Of a DNA stretch of 64,000 bases, positions 12,060 to 23,089 are shown in pieces. The translations under genes were made by a program, and so were the position numbers. Position 1 is the stretch's first letter. Every line of letters begins with the position of its first letter. Under the pieces are notes generated by a model, which did no database searches, was not told the DNA's origin, and was given only the letters and a program-made list of their open reading frames with translations. This DNA is from Chrysogorgia sp. JL179-B06 (lineage: Eukaryota; Cnidaria; Anthozoa; Scleralcyonacea; Chrysogorgiidae): assembly GCA_035772405.1 (NCBI GenBank), contig JAYKKM010000427.1, positions 3,052,501 to 3,116,500 on the forward strand. Reading direction: 5' to 3'.

Positions 12060-12900
12060 TAGTTTTGATTTATAATGAAGTGTACTTAGTTCTGGTCACA
12101 TTATCAAATTACATGTACTTGAAATATCAAGTAGTTTAGTGGACTTAAGATCATGAGTGTGACAACATATCAAACATGAAAGTTAGGTGAAAGATATTAC
12201 CTTGATGACACTATATACCTATTAACATACATCACTGCATGAGGTATACCACATAATAATAATTACACAGTACATCAAACACTGTGTATTTATGAATATT
12301 AATAATAATAAACACATAATAGTAATTACACAGTAGATCAAACAGTGCGTGTATTTATCAACATACAAATTCTCCTTATTGGTCTCCAAACATTTCTTAT
12401 AGTGCTAGTTGGGAGAAGTTGTTTTAAAAACCTGTTTATCTTTGGTGATCATTTCCTTTATTCTCATTACCTCTATACTTGGTTAACCATTGATATTATT
12501 AGGAGAAGATAGATGTTGATCACTCCTGGGGTTTAAAAGGTTAATGTTTTTATAACACAAGGAAGTGTTGGTCTTCTAAAAGACATGTAATAATTAGAGC
12601 TAATATTATCATTTATCACCAAGACATAATGCTGAAATATAAAACGTTTTCAACTCTATGAAAAACGAGCAATTATATCAACAATGTACAAGAGCTTCCT
12701 TGTACAAAATAAAATTGATTGTTACAATTGATTGCTATAACAATTGATTGTTATAACAATAAAAGAAGAAATACTGAGTGTGTGGTAAATGCCCAAACAA
12801 AACGTAACCACAACATTATAAACTGATTATATATTTCAACAGCAAAAGGAAATAGCAAGTGTTTGTGCTATACTTTTTTAGAATAATATTTAATTGACAC
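12060..12900. other. Intergenic, no feature recognised
   Basis: AT-rich. The phrase AGTTGGGAGAAGTTGTTTTAAA with TTAGGAGAAG and TAGATGTTGATCACTC (12405-12530) recurs at 56135-56260 just upstream of ANKRD49, so it is a dispersed repeat. Confidence 0.45.
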
Positions 12901-13480
12901 ATCTTAGAAAGGTTAAAACATCACGCATGATATCAAAATAAACAAAAGCCGCAAGACCTCTCTGAACAGCCGTCTAAACTATCCTCTTTAATAGGTTGTT
13001 GCGTTGGATTCAGGATTTTACTCGGGATTAAGACTGGGAATAATCCGCCATTAACAGTCAACAATTTGTCGCAACGAAAGCAGGCAGAACATTGATTCCA
13101 AATCAAAGTAACAACATCATCTTTGTAGGTACGTCTATCATTGACATTGTTTATGCTCATAAAACACATTACGATTGCTCAACAATATAATCGAGACATG
13201 TAATAGTTTTTATCCGTCTTTAGAGGTTTAGCTAATAGTGTTATCAATTGCGATCGATTACGAAACGTGTATGAAAAACATCTGCTCAATATCGCTCAAT
13301 ACGAGGCTTTGGTAAAACGAAAGACGTGAAGTTATATATTCAATATTTCATATTTCGATTTCGGAAATTCCTTGTTCATACATCAAGACTGTTGATGTAA
13401 CCATATCTCGGCGTAAAATGAATGCATGGGCAAGATATTACGGCGAAAAGGAGATGATAACGTGTTAATCGTTGTGCCAA
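12900..13480. repeat. Diverged repeat shared with 17890-18300
   Basis: Shared blocks include GGCAGAACATTGATTC, AAATCAAAG, the region GTCTATCATTGACATTGT, a CATAAAAC stretch, and farther on CAAGATATTACGGCGAAA. A minus-strand 78-codon ORF at 12933-13169 contains the Cys-rich peptide NQCSACFRCDK, but the second copy does not keep the frame. It may be a decayed gene duplicate or a low-copy transposon. Confidence 0.55.
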
Positions 13481-13923
13481 AGCATATATTTAAAGATGTT
13501 TTACGCTATTTGTCAACCGATTAGACCACATAAAGTTAAAATCCTCGCACGTCGTGCCACATGACGTGCCACATGACATGCCAAACAAGGAAGTAGACAT
13601 TTATCATATTCGTCTATACTGTTGCGACTTATCTTCGTAACAAAATTGATTTATCTATCCATCTTATATGTAGTTATAGTATTTCTCAGGACAACTACGT
13701 CCTAGACGATCACGCTCACACTATCGCTGATATACTCGTAGGTTCAAACCATTTCATTTAGGTGTTGAGTGTTGATAAAATCAAAACGCCGTCGGCCGAT
13801 AATCGATATGGCGATTAACTCATAAATTAACTTCAAATTAAAAATAAAGAACTCTTGGCCCACTGTTAGAGTAAATTAATATAACAAGTTTCCACAATAA
13901 GCTGCGACTAAATAAATCAAATC

Positions 13924-14150
13924 CTGTTGTGGTCTAGTGGTTACAACAAATGTCTATGAGCTGGGAGACACGATTTGAGGAGAAAGTGCTGCCTTTGCAA
14001 TAATATCAGCAAATGGTAAGACGTTCGGGTCTTCTCGGATAACGACCTTAAATCGTAGGCACTCGGAACCCCTATAATTGGGCTTCTAGCCTGCTGGGGT
14101 ATTCCCTTCACCTTAGATTGATAAAATCTAATAAACTAAACTAAACTAAA
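13924..14150 (+). mobile_element. tRNA-derived SINE
   Basis: The head has A-box-like GTGGTCTAGTGGTTACAAC; the B box is partly deleted. The body matches the family (CAAATGGTAAGACGTTCGGG, CGGATAACGACCTTAAATCG), and the tail has a TAAACTAAAC repeat. Confidence 0.85.
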
Positions 14151-14429
14151 CTTTTATTTTATTATTTTCAAAGTGTGAGTAGGCAAGCGATCGTGTAATT
14201 CAAGGAGACGTTTTAGAACCTCTAACAACACCCTTAATACTCTGCGACTGAATCATGTGGCCCATTGGTCATGGCAAGGACTTGCTGGGTTTACTCATTA
14301 TTAAAGACCAAGAAATAATCGAATATAACGCACAAAGTATTGCTTTAAGACAAATTATAAATCCGGATGTCGACCAAAGACATACAGATACAAGATAATA
14401 ACAGCAGATAAAATAATCAGTCACTTCTC

Positions 14430-15365
14430 TCCACTTACATAAACTTACGTAAACAAATTACCTCAGTTATTAATCACAGTTCCAATGTAAAGCAGTTACT
14501 GGTATTGTCAGAATATTTTTAAACTTCCCCAAACGTTTACATGTTCTTCAAAGACGATTTGAAAATGAAATCCAAAGAGCGTAAAGCTGAAACAATACTG
14601 ATTACAATATTTACTTCCTTGTTCTCTTAAAGTGCCTATGAAACGAAAAATTCTACTCTGTTTTTATGACCCACTTTGGTACTTCGTAATGCGCTGGATA
14701 TTATGATGCTAGCGGTTTTTCAATCACGGTACAGGAAAGTGCTTTTATCGACGTTCAAACATCGCTATTTTGATAGAAAAAATTTCCGGAGTCTGGCACC
14801 GAGGAAGCAGTCTAGTGGCGTCACACGTTAGAGTCGTCGATAATATCGATATGTTTTTTGTGCATGGTGCTTGAATGCTTAGCTGTGGAAATATTACTGA
14901 TGTTTGAGTTCAATTTCCTCCTCCGAAAGCGAGATCAGCAATGAATTTTTCATCTCTAGAATCTATGCCGACTCTAACGTGTGACGTCAAAGAGGTGATT
15001 TGACCGCGCGATGAGGTGGGACAAAAATGGTGTAAATTTTCCACTATCACATAAAAAATAAAGCACTTTCCTTTGTCGTGATTGAAAAACCGATAGCATC
15101 ATAATATCCAGCGCATCAAGAAGTACCAAAATGAGTCATAAAAACAGAGTAGAGTTTTTCGTTTCATAGGTACTTTAAGAGAACAAGGAAGTAAATATTG
15201 TAATCAGTATTGTTTCAGCTTTACGCTCTTTCGATTTCAAATTCGTCTTTGAAGAAGATGTAAACGTTTGGGGAAGTTTAAAAATAATCTGACAATACCA
15301 GTAACTGCCTTACATTGGAACTGTGGTTGATAACTGAGGTAATTTGTTTACGTAAGGTTATATAT
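14430..15365. mobile_element. Large foldback (palindromic) element
   Basis: Two arms of about 400 bp are inverted around a ~120-bp centre near 14840-14965. Left landmarks ACGTAAACAAATTACCTCAG, AAACTTCCCCAAACGTTTAC, TCTTAAAGTGCCTATGAAAC and TCACACGTTAGAGTCG all reappear inverted at 15340, 15260, 15165 and 14972. The arms differ at a few per cent of positions. An inner terminus reads TTAAAGTGCCTATGAAACGA, like the short MITEs elsewhere, so a smaller element may be nested. Confidence 0.85.
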
Positions 15366-15626
15366 AAATGAGAGAACTGACTATTTTTTCAGCAATGAAA
15401 TTATTGGATTATTTTTTTAATCGAAATCTAAATTTTTACTGCACGAGTATGATTTATTTAGAGTCGGTCACGCAGGATTATGTAGCCCTGTTTATCTGTT
15501 CGGAAATCGCGTCCTTATTCTGTCGGTCAAAAACCTATTCCGCCACCAAGCAGTAACCAAGGCAACTTCCACATGACCCAACTAGCAACCTGAACAGATG
15601 ATACCTCGATTCCAAGTTCACGTCAG

Positions 15627-15802
15627 CCTTAATAACATTCGGGTTACGACCTTGCGCGCTTCTCGTTAAGACTCCTTCAAGGCTGCAATGGAAGGGACTT
15701 CGTTGCTCTTCTTACCTTAATAACATTCGGGTTACGACCTTGCGCGCTTCTCGTTAAGACTCCTTCAAGGCTGCAATGGAAGGGACTTCGTTGCTCTTCT
15801 TA
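15627..15802. repeat. Perfect 88-bp tandem duplication
   Basis: 15627-15714 and 15715-15802 read identically across CCTTAATAACATTCGGGTTA to GTTGCTCTTCTTA. In an otherwise eroded Gypsy remnant this exact identity indicates a very recent duplication or an assembly artefact. Confidence 0.95.
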
Positions 15803-16135
15803 GCTGATGTAAGGATATTTTTCGCAGTTTAAACAGTTCTTTCTGCAGTGTTACTTTCTAGAGAAACTCGTTATATGATCAATCCCATAGTGAATTTCTT
15901 GAAATAATGGTTGGCGAACCGTGGTCCATTTGTCATTCATTATATTAGCTGGGATGCCATAACGGCTGATGTGCATCTTGAATTTCTTAATTATTGTTGT
16001 GGCTTTGGAGGTGATCTATTTTAAACCATACGGAGTATACATCAACTGTAAGGATAAAATCAGGAACCAGCCTTCATCAAAGGTTCCAGAACGTAGATAG
16101 ATTGAACAAGAGGAACTCGGTATAAAAACTTTATT

Positions 16136-16170
16136 TACAACGTTTCGAGGCACTGCCTCTTCGTCAAGTA
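16136..16170 (-). ncRNA. Hammerhead-like motif, third family
   Basis: Minus strand: UAC helix I, UUGACGA (core with C3 changed to U), extra A, perfect helix II GAGGC-AGU-GCCUC, GAAA, CGUU, then GUA closing helix I. It is part of the insertion within the Gypsy remnant. Confidence 0.45.
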
Positions 16171-16876
16171 TAACCTGAAGGTACATCTGTCGGTCTAATT
16201 CAAATAGATCAGCGGCTATGGCCGAGTGGGAGTATACTTGGTGAAAGAAGCGGCTCTTTTTGATGACGTGTCTTGACTTGCAAGCCTTGCGCATCTATTA
16301 ACGTATAGTCTTGTATATCTTTGCTTATCGAAGGTTCTGCACGCTGGCTATATCGAAGGCCAATAAACTGCCTTTAGTGTACGTCCTGTGACCTGCACCT
16401 AAATGTCCTGAACGCACTACGTTAGGTATCGTAGTAACCATCGAGGCCTCTGTGATGACTATTTTCTCTCCTTTGAATATTACATCTTTGTAGGTGTCAT
16501 GAACAGTGTTTCAGAAAATCCTATAGCTCTGTTGTGTTGTGACCATCTTTTTAAAATTGTTCATGCTGTCAGTGTATGCTCACCACGCGTTCCTACTTTG
16601 AGTTGTTCACTCTATTCTGTAATGGTAACGCACTAACGTGAATAGTATTCCAGTTCAGTCTCTTGTTCTGAGGCACATACTGCTCAGGGTATCTGCAATA
16701 TAAAGTCGACTACCTTTCTTGAATGTTGTTTTTAAATCGTACCTTTGAAGCTTCAGAAGCATCCGCTGTAGTCTGAAAGAACTTTGATAGACGGTTTTTC
16801 TGGAAGACTCCAACGGTTTATGGTCGCTTTCTTGGAACCACTCGTATGCTTACATTTACAAATTTCCATACAGCTG

Positions 16877-17035
16877 TTGTGGTCTAGTGGTTACCTACCA
16901 CACATGTCTATGAACTGGTAGGCTCAAATCCTGGGTCGGACAACCACTCGGAGTAATAAAAATTGAGGAGAAAAGGCGGCCTTTGTAATAATACCAGCAA
17001 ATGGTAAGACTTTCGGGTCTTCTCTTTTCCATCTT
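16877..17035 (+). mobile_element. tRNA-derived SINE, truncated
   Basis: Head TGTGGTCTAGTGGTTACCTA, B-box-like GGCTCAAATCCTGGG, body AAATGGTAAGACTTTCGGGT, then truncated before the ACGACCTTAAATCG block. It abuts the Gypsy RNase H fragment. Confidence 0.85.
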
Positions 17036-17504
17036 GTATACAGACGGCAGCAAGTCCGTATGACATATTTTTAGGTTTGCTGACATCATAGAAATAAGAT
17101 ACATGCTCTCCTGGAAAACATCAGAGTGTCTGGTTGTTGAATGCGTCTGCATATCGTTTAACATATATATTTTATCTGTTTGATTTCATCATGATTTCAT
17201 TTACTCATTTAATGAGATTCAATTCCTCGCATACCATTGTCTACGTCCGCCGTATGAGACGATTTTGGTGTTTGATATCTTCATTTTATCGTTGACTTGT
17301 ATTGCATGGTATCACACTGCTTAATATGCTCCCCATGCCCAGCTTGATGTTGACTGTATGCCCATTGATTTCCAAAAAGCGTGTACTGTTGGCAACTGAA
17401 CACCTGTCTAAAGGTGTCTGGCGCTACTTTGAAAATAATATTTACTTGACATATCTCAGAAAGGTCAACCGTACTTACACTGGGGAGAGTGCTAAAGTCG
17501 ACGA

Positions 17505-17770
17505 CGTTGAATTAATTGCGACCGCATCAATTATCGTTTCTAGTAATGCAAGCGCAGAAATCGTTGAAAGAAACATACCCGCTATCATGTTATTGATCGC
17601 TATAATGTTATTGATCGCTATAATGTTATTGATCAAAATTTCAGATTTCGCTCGATTTTCGATCCTGCGATAGAATTCCTATGCAATTTGCAAACGCGGT
17701 TTGAATTCACGTTCAATCCGGAATGAAACTGAATCCGAATTCATAGATCTCATTGCCATAGTTTTGGTCA
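17505..17770 (+). repeat. Dispersed repeat, intact copy
   Basis: Contains GCGACCGCATCAATTATCGT, CGTTGAAAGAAACATACCCG, ATTTTCGATCCTGCGATAGA and CACGTTCAATCCGGAATGAA. A second copy at 22165-22545 is split by an insertion. This copy carries a private triple repeat of TGTTATTGATCGCTATAA at 17588-17635. Confidence 0.8.
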
Positions 17771-17889
17771 TATCAACTGTGGAAACTATCCGCCGCCCAC
17801 TCCTAATATCATGAGACCAAAGTATATACTAGCCGTTTTGTTCACCCGCTTACATAGGTTGCGTTGAATTCTAGAACTTTCTTAAAAGA

Positions 17890-18300
17890 CTGGGGATAAT
17901 CAGTACGCCATCTTACCTCTCATAAAACCTTGTCTCTAGCTATAATATTAACACAAACGAAAGTGGGACCTAAAGTAGGCAGAACATTGATTCAAAATCA
18001 AAGGAACCGTAACAAGATCTTGGCTGGTATGTCGATCTGTGACATTGTATATATATTTAGGCAGCACATCATAAAACGTACAGTTATAAACAGATAATGA
18101 ACGGCTTTAAACTATATCAACGCTAGGCCATATTTATTATATGACACAAACGTTGCTATATATATATATATATATGCTTGTCGAAGACTGAAGTTAACAT
18201 TGCTCGCATCAGTGGTTCCGCTGTGATTCATGGAATACCACGAGCAAGATATTATGGCGAAATGGAGCCGGACGTGTTAATAACCTTTTTATTATCACTG
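17890..18300. repeat. Second copy of the 12900-13480 repeat
   Basis: Matches the 12900-13480 block in the same order and orientation, about 5 kb downstream, with an added (TA)n run at 18158-18175. Confidence 0.55.
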
Positions 18301-18419
18301 TGTTTGTTACCGTTGGCCTTGTATCAGTCATATATTCATTCGTAGAACACGGCGTATACACACAACCTACGTTTTAAATTTAGTGCTAGGATGTAAAATT
18401 GCTGGCAAATACTAGCACC

Positions 18420-18545
18420 GAGATCTGGGCCCATGAACGGCTATGATAGTATGATCCCCTCGCAAGCGAGGTCGCCAAGCGCCTGAGCGAAGCGAGTGTG
18501 ATAATCTCGGCGCGGCAGGGATCCATTTCTCACGAAAAGTTTAAA
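18420..18545. repeat. Inverted repeat arm, partner at 20724-20800
   Basis: CCCTCGCAAGCGAGG, GATAATCTCGGCGCGGCAGG and CTCACGAAAAGTTT are mirrored at 20724-20790. A third shorter copy is at 35855-35910. The two arms flank about 2.2 kb. Confidence 0.65.
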
Positions 18546-18549
18546 TACT

Positions 18550-19850
18550 AAATATACTAACCTTAACAAGAATATTCTGTTTACTGCTTCCAAGTTCTCA
18601 ATGTCTGCAATAGAAACAATGCATTATGTCACAAGATGAAGCATATATAGTGCGTAACAAACGATAACTTCCTAACAGGAAAATACACGCAAAACTTGAT
18701 AAGTTCCTGTACTTTCAAGTTATTATGGCACCAAAACTTGATGAGCATTTAGTGATATCCATTATGTTGAAAATACTGGTTACCAACTACTTATACAATA
18801 TTCAACACCAATGTAAGTCTCATTATCCACCCATATATATCCCGAAAGCACACACAATCTCACGCTATTCACAATCGCTACCTACTGTTGATACACGCCT
18901 CATACTTCACATATTTCCTACCCAAAATGGGCACACAAACTACTTCATAGCTCACACCAAGGCAGAACCTGCTCTACACTGTTGAGACCTGTTCACGGAA
19001 TACGATCTGGCAGATTCTTCATTCCAAGAACATGGGGTCCTCACTCCACGTCATTTCAAAGAATTACCGTACACCCACTTTACAGCTGTTCAAGCCAAAT
19101 TTCCCGTTGTGTCTTCTTCAGGAAGACTGAAAATGTTCAACCTGATCAACAGGCAAGGCTGATTACAGCCAAGTGGATCACCGCACGATTCCAAGAAATA
19201 TCGAAAGTTCCCGATCCACTTTATATTCGAGAAAGATTTGATACGGCTGATGCCAAAAATATCGGATTCCCCGTGTAAACATGTGTCAACAGTATATTTA
19301 CTTGGCTGTAACTCAATCAGATTCGCTTAATAAAAACACGACCTTAGTTTACTTGGCTGTAACTTTCTCGATCAGGTGTCGCCAAAACTTCCATTGTAAC
19401 AGCGAGGCTGAAATTAACAAGCAGATCAATTTGGTACGGTTACACGTAAATCAGTTCCTTCAATAATGGACTTGCAAAACAATCTCTTCGAGAAAGATCT
19501 GATACGGTTGACGCCAAAAAAGGATCGGACTCACATGTAAACATGTAGACATGTAGCCGCCCTCAGAGGTCACTCATTTCGAAAGTAGCCGCCCTCAGAG
19601 GTCACTAATTTCGAAAGTAGCCGCTTGGCAACTTTCGAGATTCTACGGTACTCACTTTCTCAATCCGATTCACTTAATAAATTACTAGAAATACGTTCCA
19701 CAATAAGCTCTCGCTCGCCTATTCTATCCCCCCTAGAGTTTCGTGTAGATTCTTGAATGTCAAACCTACGTAAACTGTAATTGAATTAGGAAGTGACGAC
19801 ACGTTACACCTGCGGGATTTTCCCATCACTGGTCCCCAGACCTCACACAC
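18550..19850. other. No supported gene; unrecognised ORFs
   Basis: Three short plus-strand ORFs lie head to tail at 18725-18985, 18982-19278 and 19281-19466. None shows a domain I recognise. In another frame of the middle stretch the peptide HGVLTPRHFKELPYTHF reads more naturally than the longer ORF, which suggests a decayed coding sequence. A 30-bp direct duplication containing GTAGCCGCCCTCAGAGGTCA occurs at 19555-19622. Confidence 0.3.
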
Positions 19851-19911
19851 ATATATATATATATATAGCAAAGTGAAAAGGTGGTAAACTGCCAAGAATT
19901 TAGTGACAAAA

Positions 19912-19946
19912 TACTGACGTTTCGAGCGGAGCCCTTCATCAGAGTA
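19912..19946 (-). ncRNA. Hammerhead-like motif with intact core blocks
   Basis: Minus strand: UACU, CUGAUGA, extra A, helix II GGGC-UCC-GCUC, GAAA, CGUC, AGUA. Helix I (UACU/AGUA) pairs fully, and all conserved core blocks match the hammerhead consensus except the extra A before helix II. ACGU after GAAA is self-complementary, so helix III could form only with no loop or between two molecules. Copies at 2765 and 28535 are decayed. Confidence 0.55.
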
Positions 19947-20289
19947 AGACGAGATGAAATAAAATAAATAGGGCTTATATATATATGCCAAAAGGGTGTC
20001 ACAAGTAGAAAGTAGCCAATCAAATGCACGGGAGATAAACAAACTATAGTTAATGAGATGCTAAAAAGTTAAATCATTTGCTATTTTTACAATCGATCAG
20101 CAAGCAGACTGAGGGGGAGGGAGAAATGACAGGTCCAATATCCAAGGGGATTAGGCGATAGTAAAGCAGTAAGAAACAAAAACTTGAAAAGGAATGAAAT
20201 ATATATATATATATTTAAAATGTATATATTTCAACACTCGAAATTTTCCTTCCAGAAATCCTTAGAACCTGTAATTTAATAGAGTGAAA

Positions 20290-20305
20290 TGCCAAATATT
20301 ACTTA

Positions 20306-20345
<40 letters not shown>

Positions 20346-20720
20346 CATATATATACATGTACATATATATACATGTACATATATATATATATATACATGT
20401 ACATATATATATATACATGTACATGTACATATGTACATGTACATATGTACATGTACATATGTACATGTACTACACATGTGTACATGTGTACATATATGTA
20501 CATATGTGTACATATGTGTACATATATGTACATATATGTACATATATGTACACATGTGTACACATGTGTACACATATGTACATATATGTACATATATGTA
20601 CACATGTACGCATGTGTAGTACATTTACATATACATATTGTATATATATGTATATATATGTATATATATGTATATATATATCATTATATATATATATATA
20701 TATATATATCATTATATACA
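20290..20720. repeat. Complex TATATG/TACATG microsatellite
   Basis: TA, TACATG and TATGTACA blocks extend over about 430 bp and are nearly palindromic throughout. All Tyr/Ile/His/Met/Cys ORFs here are repeat artefacts. Confidence 0.97.
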
Positions 20721-21529
20721 TATACAAACTTTTCGTGAGATATGATGTATCCCTGCCGCAGCGAGATTATCACCCTCGCTTGCAAGACATTCTTTCTAGA
20801 ATGTACTTGCAAGACGTTCTTTATCATTAACGTCATCGATATAAAAGCGTTTCAATTACGAACTACGAAAGTAGTACATGGAAGGTATTATATTCAGTAT
20901 TCCGGAACTCATTAACGCAAAACGTCAGGTTTGGCTTTGGGAGAGGTTCAAGTCACTTTGCCTTCGAGTTTCCCGAAATTCTATAGTATATTATAACTTG
21001 AAATTATAACTTCAAGGCAGGATGTGAAATTTCTTCAACGAAAACAGCATCACTAGTCATCATACGTAGTTGTTGCAAGGAATCATTGATCAAGAATTAT
21101 AACGCCGTTATAGTTCTTCATAGAACGTCTGTATCAGAACCTGACTTTCAACTAATAGTGACGACGTCAAATGAAATTTCCGACAAATGTTGGTCCATGT
21201 ATGAAAACAAGATAAGATGTCTTTAAAAAGCATCTTTTGTTTTCATTTCGCGAATGAAAACTAAAAACGCTGACACTAGCACACAACAGCACAAAGGTGC
21301 TTGCATGTAACCGTATACTAGGCGCTGAAATTCCACAGTAACAGATGTATATGACAAAATGCAGAATACATACATGAAAAACACGACAATTCCCAGAAGA
21401 CCATAAAGATGAACATCAAAAAATACGAAATCAGACATGGAGAACATCTGCTAAACATCTGCCACAACCAACTTTGCATAAATTCTAGAATCATGCCATA
21501 CGGTAGCCAATTAGGGGGGCTGTTTACAT

Positions 21530-21860
21530 ATATGAATCCGGATTGAATTTCATTTCTGATTGAACTCATACCGATTCTGTTAAAATCCCTTTAGGTGTTT
21601 ACATGAATCCGGAATGAGATGCAGCTCAATCTGGATTGAGTTTCATTCCGGTTCTCATTCCGGATTGAGTTTCATTTCTGATTGAACTCATAACGATTCT
21701 GTTAAAATCCCTTTAGGTGTTTACATAAATCCGGAATGAGATACAGCTCAATCTGGATTGAGTTCATTCCGGTTCTCACTCCGGAATGAAATTTCATTCG
21801 AGATTGAAATTTCATTCCAGTGTCATATAAAGGCGGTGCGAGATTTCAATCCGGAATGAA
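21530..21860 (+). repeat. Tandem repeat of ~122 bp, two-plus units
   Basis: Units start near 21540 and 21662 and share ATTTCTGATTGAACTCATA, GATTCTGTTAAAATCCCTTT and AATCCGGAATGAGAT. Internal palindromic AATCCGGATTGA/ATTCCGGAATGA motifs relate it to the 17505 and 22165 repeats. Confidence 0.85.
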
Positions 21861-21984
21861 AAATACGATCTAGAAGACTGAAACGAACAACACATGCGTG
21901 CTTTTACCATTTATAGACGACAATTTGCAGCTATAGAGACATATTGTTCAATATGAATAGCTCTTTGTCGACAAATAAATTAAA

Positions 21985-22150
21985 CGATACATGGACGATC
22001 GTCAAGCTCGTATCCTCAGCAAAATGATTGTGAGTCCTGGAATCATTTTTCTGAGGATATGAGCTTGACGATCTTCCATGTATCGTCTGTCTACTCCAAG
22101 CTCTCCCACATTCACTACAGCAGTGTATATATTAACACAAATAAATTAAA
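21985..22150. repeat. Foldback with SINE tail shared with 63575-63680
   Basis: CATGGACGATCGTCAAGCTC and TCAGCAAAATGATT at 21990-22030 are inverted at 22040-22080. Then GTCTACTCCAAGCTCTCCCA and CACTACAGCAGTGTATATTA follow. The same tail follows the tRNA-like sequence at 63499. Confidence 0.8.
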
Positions 22151-22164
22151 GGTGAATTAAATGC

Positions 22165-22545
22165 TTGTTTACTTGCGACCGCATCGATTATCGTTGCTAG
22201 CAATGCTTTTCCCCTTTTCTTTATGTTGGGTGGAATAGCTAGTATGGTTCATTTTTGTTCCTTTCTATTCTTCCTTACTGCATTCTTTGTTTGTTTGTTT
22301 GTTTGTTTTCTTTTTTATATATGTTTATTTATTGTATATGCAGTTAAAATTGATTAAATTAAATTAAATTATCAGTAGGCACATATTGAAATCGCTGAAA
22401 GAAACATACCCGAAATTTCAGATTTCGCGCGATTTTCGATCCTGGGATAGAATTCCTATGTAAACGCGATTTGAATTCACGTTCAATCCGGAATGAAACT
22501 GAATTTGGATTCACGTAAACAGCATCACTTACGATGGCGTAAATA
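22165..22545 (+). repeat. Second copy of the 17505 repeat, interrupted
   Basis: The repeat is broken near 22206 and resumes near 22390. The ~180-bp insert has a (GTTT)n tract at 22285-22310 and a TTAAAT-rich end, like a short LINE/SINE tail. Confidence 0.7.
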
Positions 22546-22784
22546 TAATACAAATAAAGTTCATGGGAAGGATCTTACTGACTTTAGTTTATTTTCAAAG
22601 TTTCAGCATTCCTATCAATTTAGTTAAGAAGATATGACAAGTTGGAGTTGAAAATCTTTACGCCATATTTGTTTGAAAATATGACGTCAGTGAGTGCTCT
22701 TTGGAGGAGAATTAGTCAAAATAAACTATTTAGTTCCTCATGCAGGAAAGTAGAGGAGCTTCTTAGGCATAATACGAGATAGAA

Positions 22785-22930
22785 TATCGTCTTGCGATAT
22801 TTTCTTAACTTGATTGGAAGAACTTTTAAAATGATAAAGTAACTTCGTTTGAAGATTTTCGTTTCTTCGCTTTCTTTTTGAAATATATCAGTTTGTTTGG
22901 AATTTACGTCACACACGGGCGCCCAATATG
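22785..22930. repeat. Half copy of the 35065 foldback family
   Basis: GGAAGAACTTTTAAAATGAT, AAGTAACTTC, GAAGATTTTCGTTTCTTCGC and TATCAGTTTGTTTG match one arm of the element at 35065-35545 and the copy at 62440-62645. Confidence 0.75.
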
Positions 22931-23089
22931 GCTGCCACGCGAATTTTCGCTCTTAGTATTTTAATTGCAAGTAACTCCTTGCGTGATGTTACTCCAATGC
23001 CTGACTTGCCAAATGATGTGTTCCCCTAGGCTGGATTTCGATTTAACATGCAATTTAACTTTTTGTCACTGGAGGCTGTTCGGTAAAGT

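Larger units (their letters stand above)
15600..16860 (-). pseudogene. Degenerate Gypsy-type retrotransposon pol
   Basis: Reading the minus strand, 16640-16855 gives an RNase H end with SDHKPLESS, RLQRMLLKLQRYDLK and YIADTLS, motifs characteristic of Gypsy (Metaviridae-type) pol. Further along, 15800-16010 gives an integrase core stretch with IIKKFKMHISRYGIPANIMND and a later AERTV*TAKNIL peptide. Several stops and frameshifts break both parts. A hammerhead-bearing insertion (about 16040-16310) separates them and a SINE follows at 16877. LTRs were not identified. Confidence 0.8.

Noticed and set aside
12933..13169. Cys-rich 78-residue ORF as a gene
   Set aside because: The frame is not kept in the second copy at 17940 and no splice-consistent neighbours were found; kept only as a finding.
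18725..19466. Three consecutive plus-strand ORFs as a small gene
   Set aside because: No recognisable domain, no consistent splice sites, and another frame reads better in the middle part.
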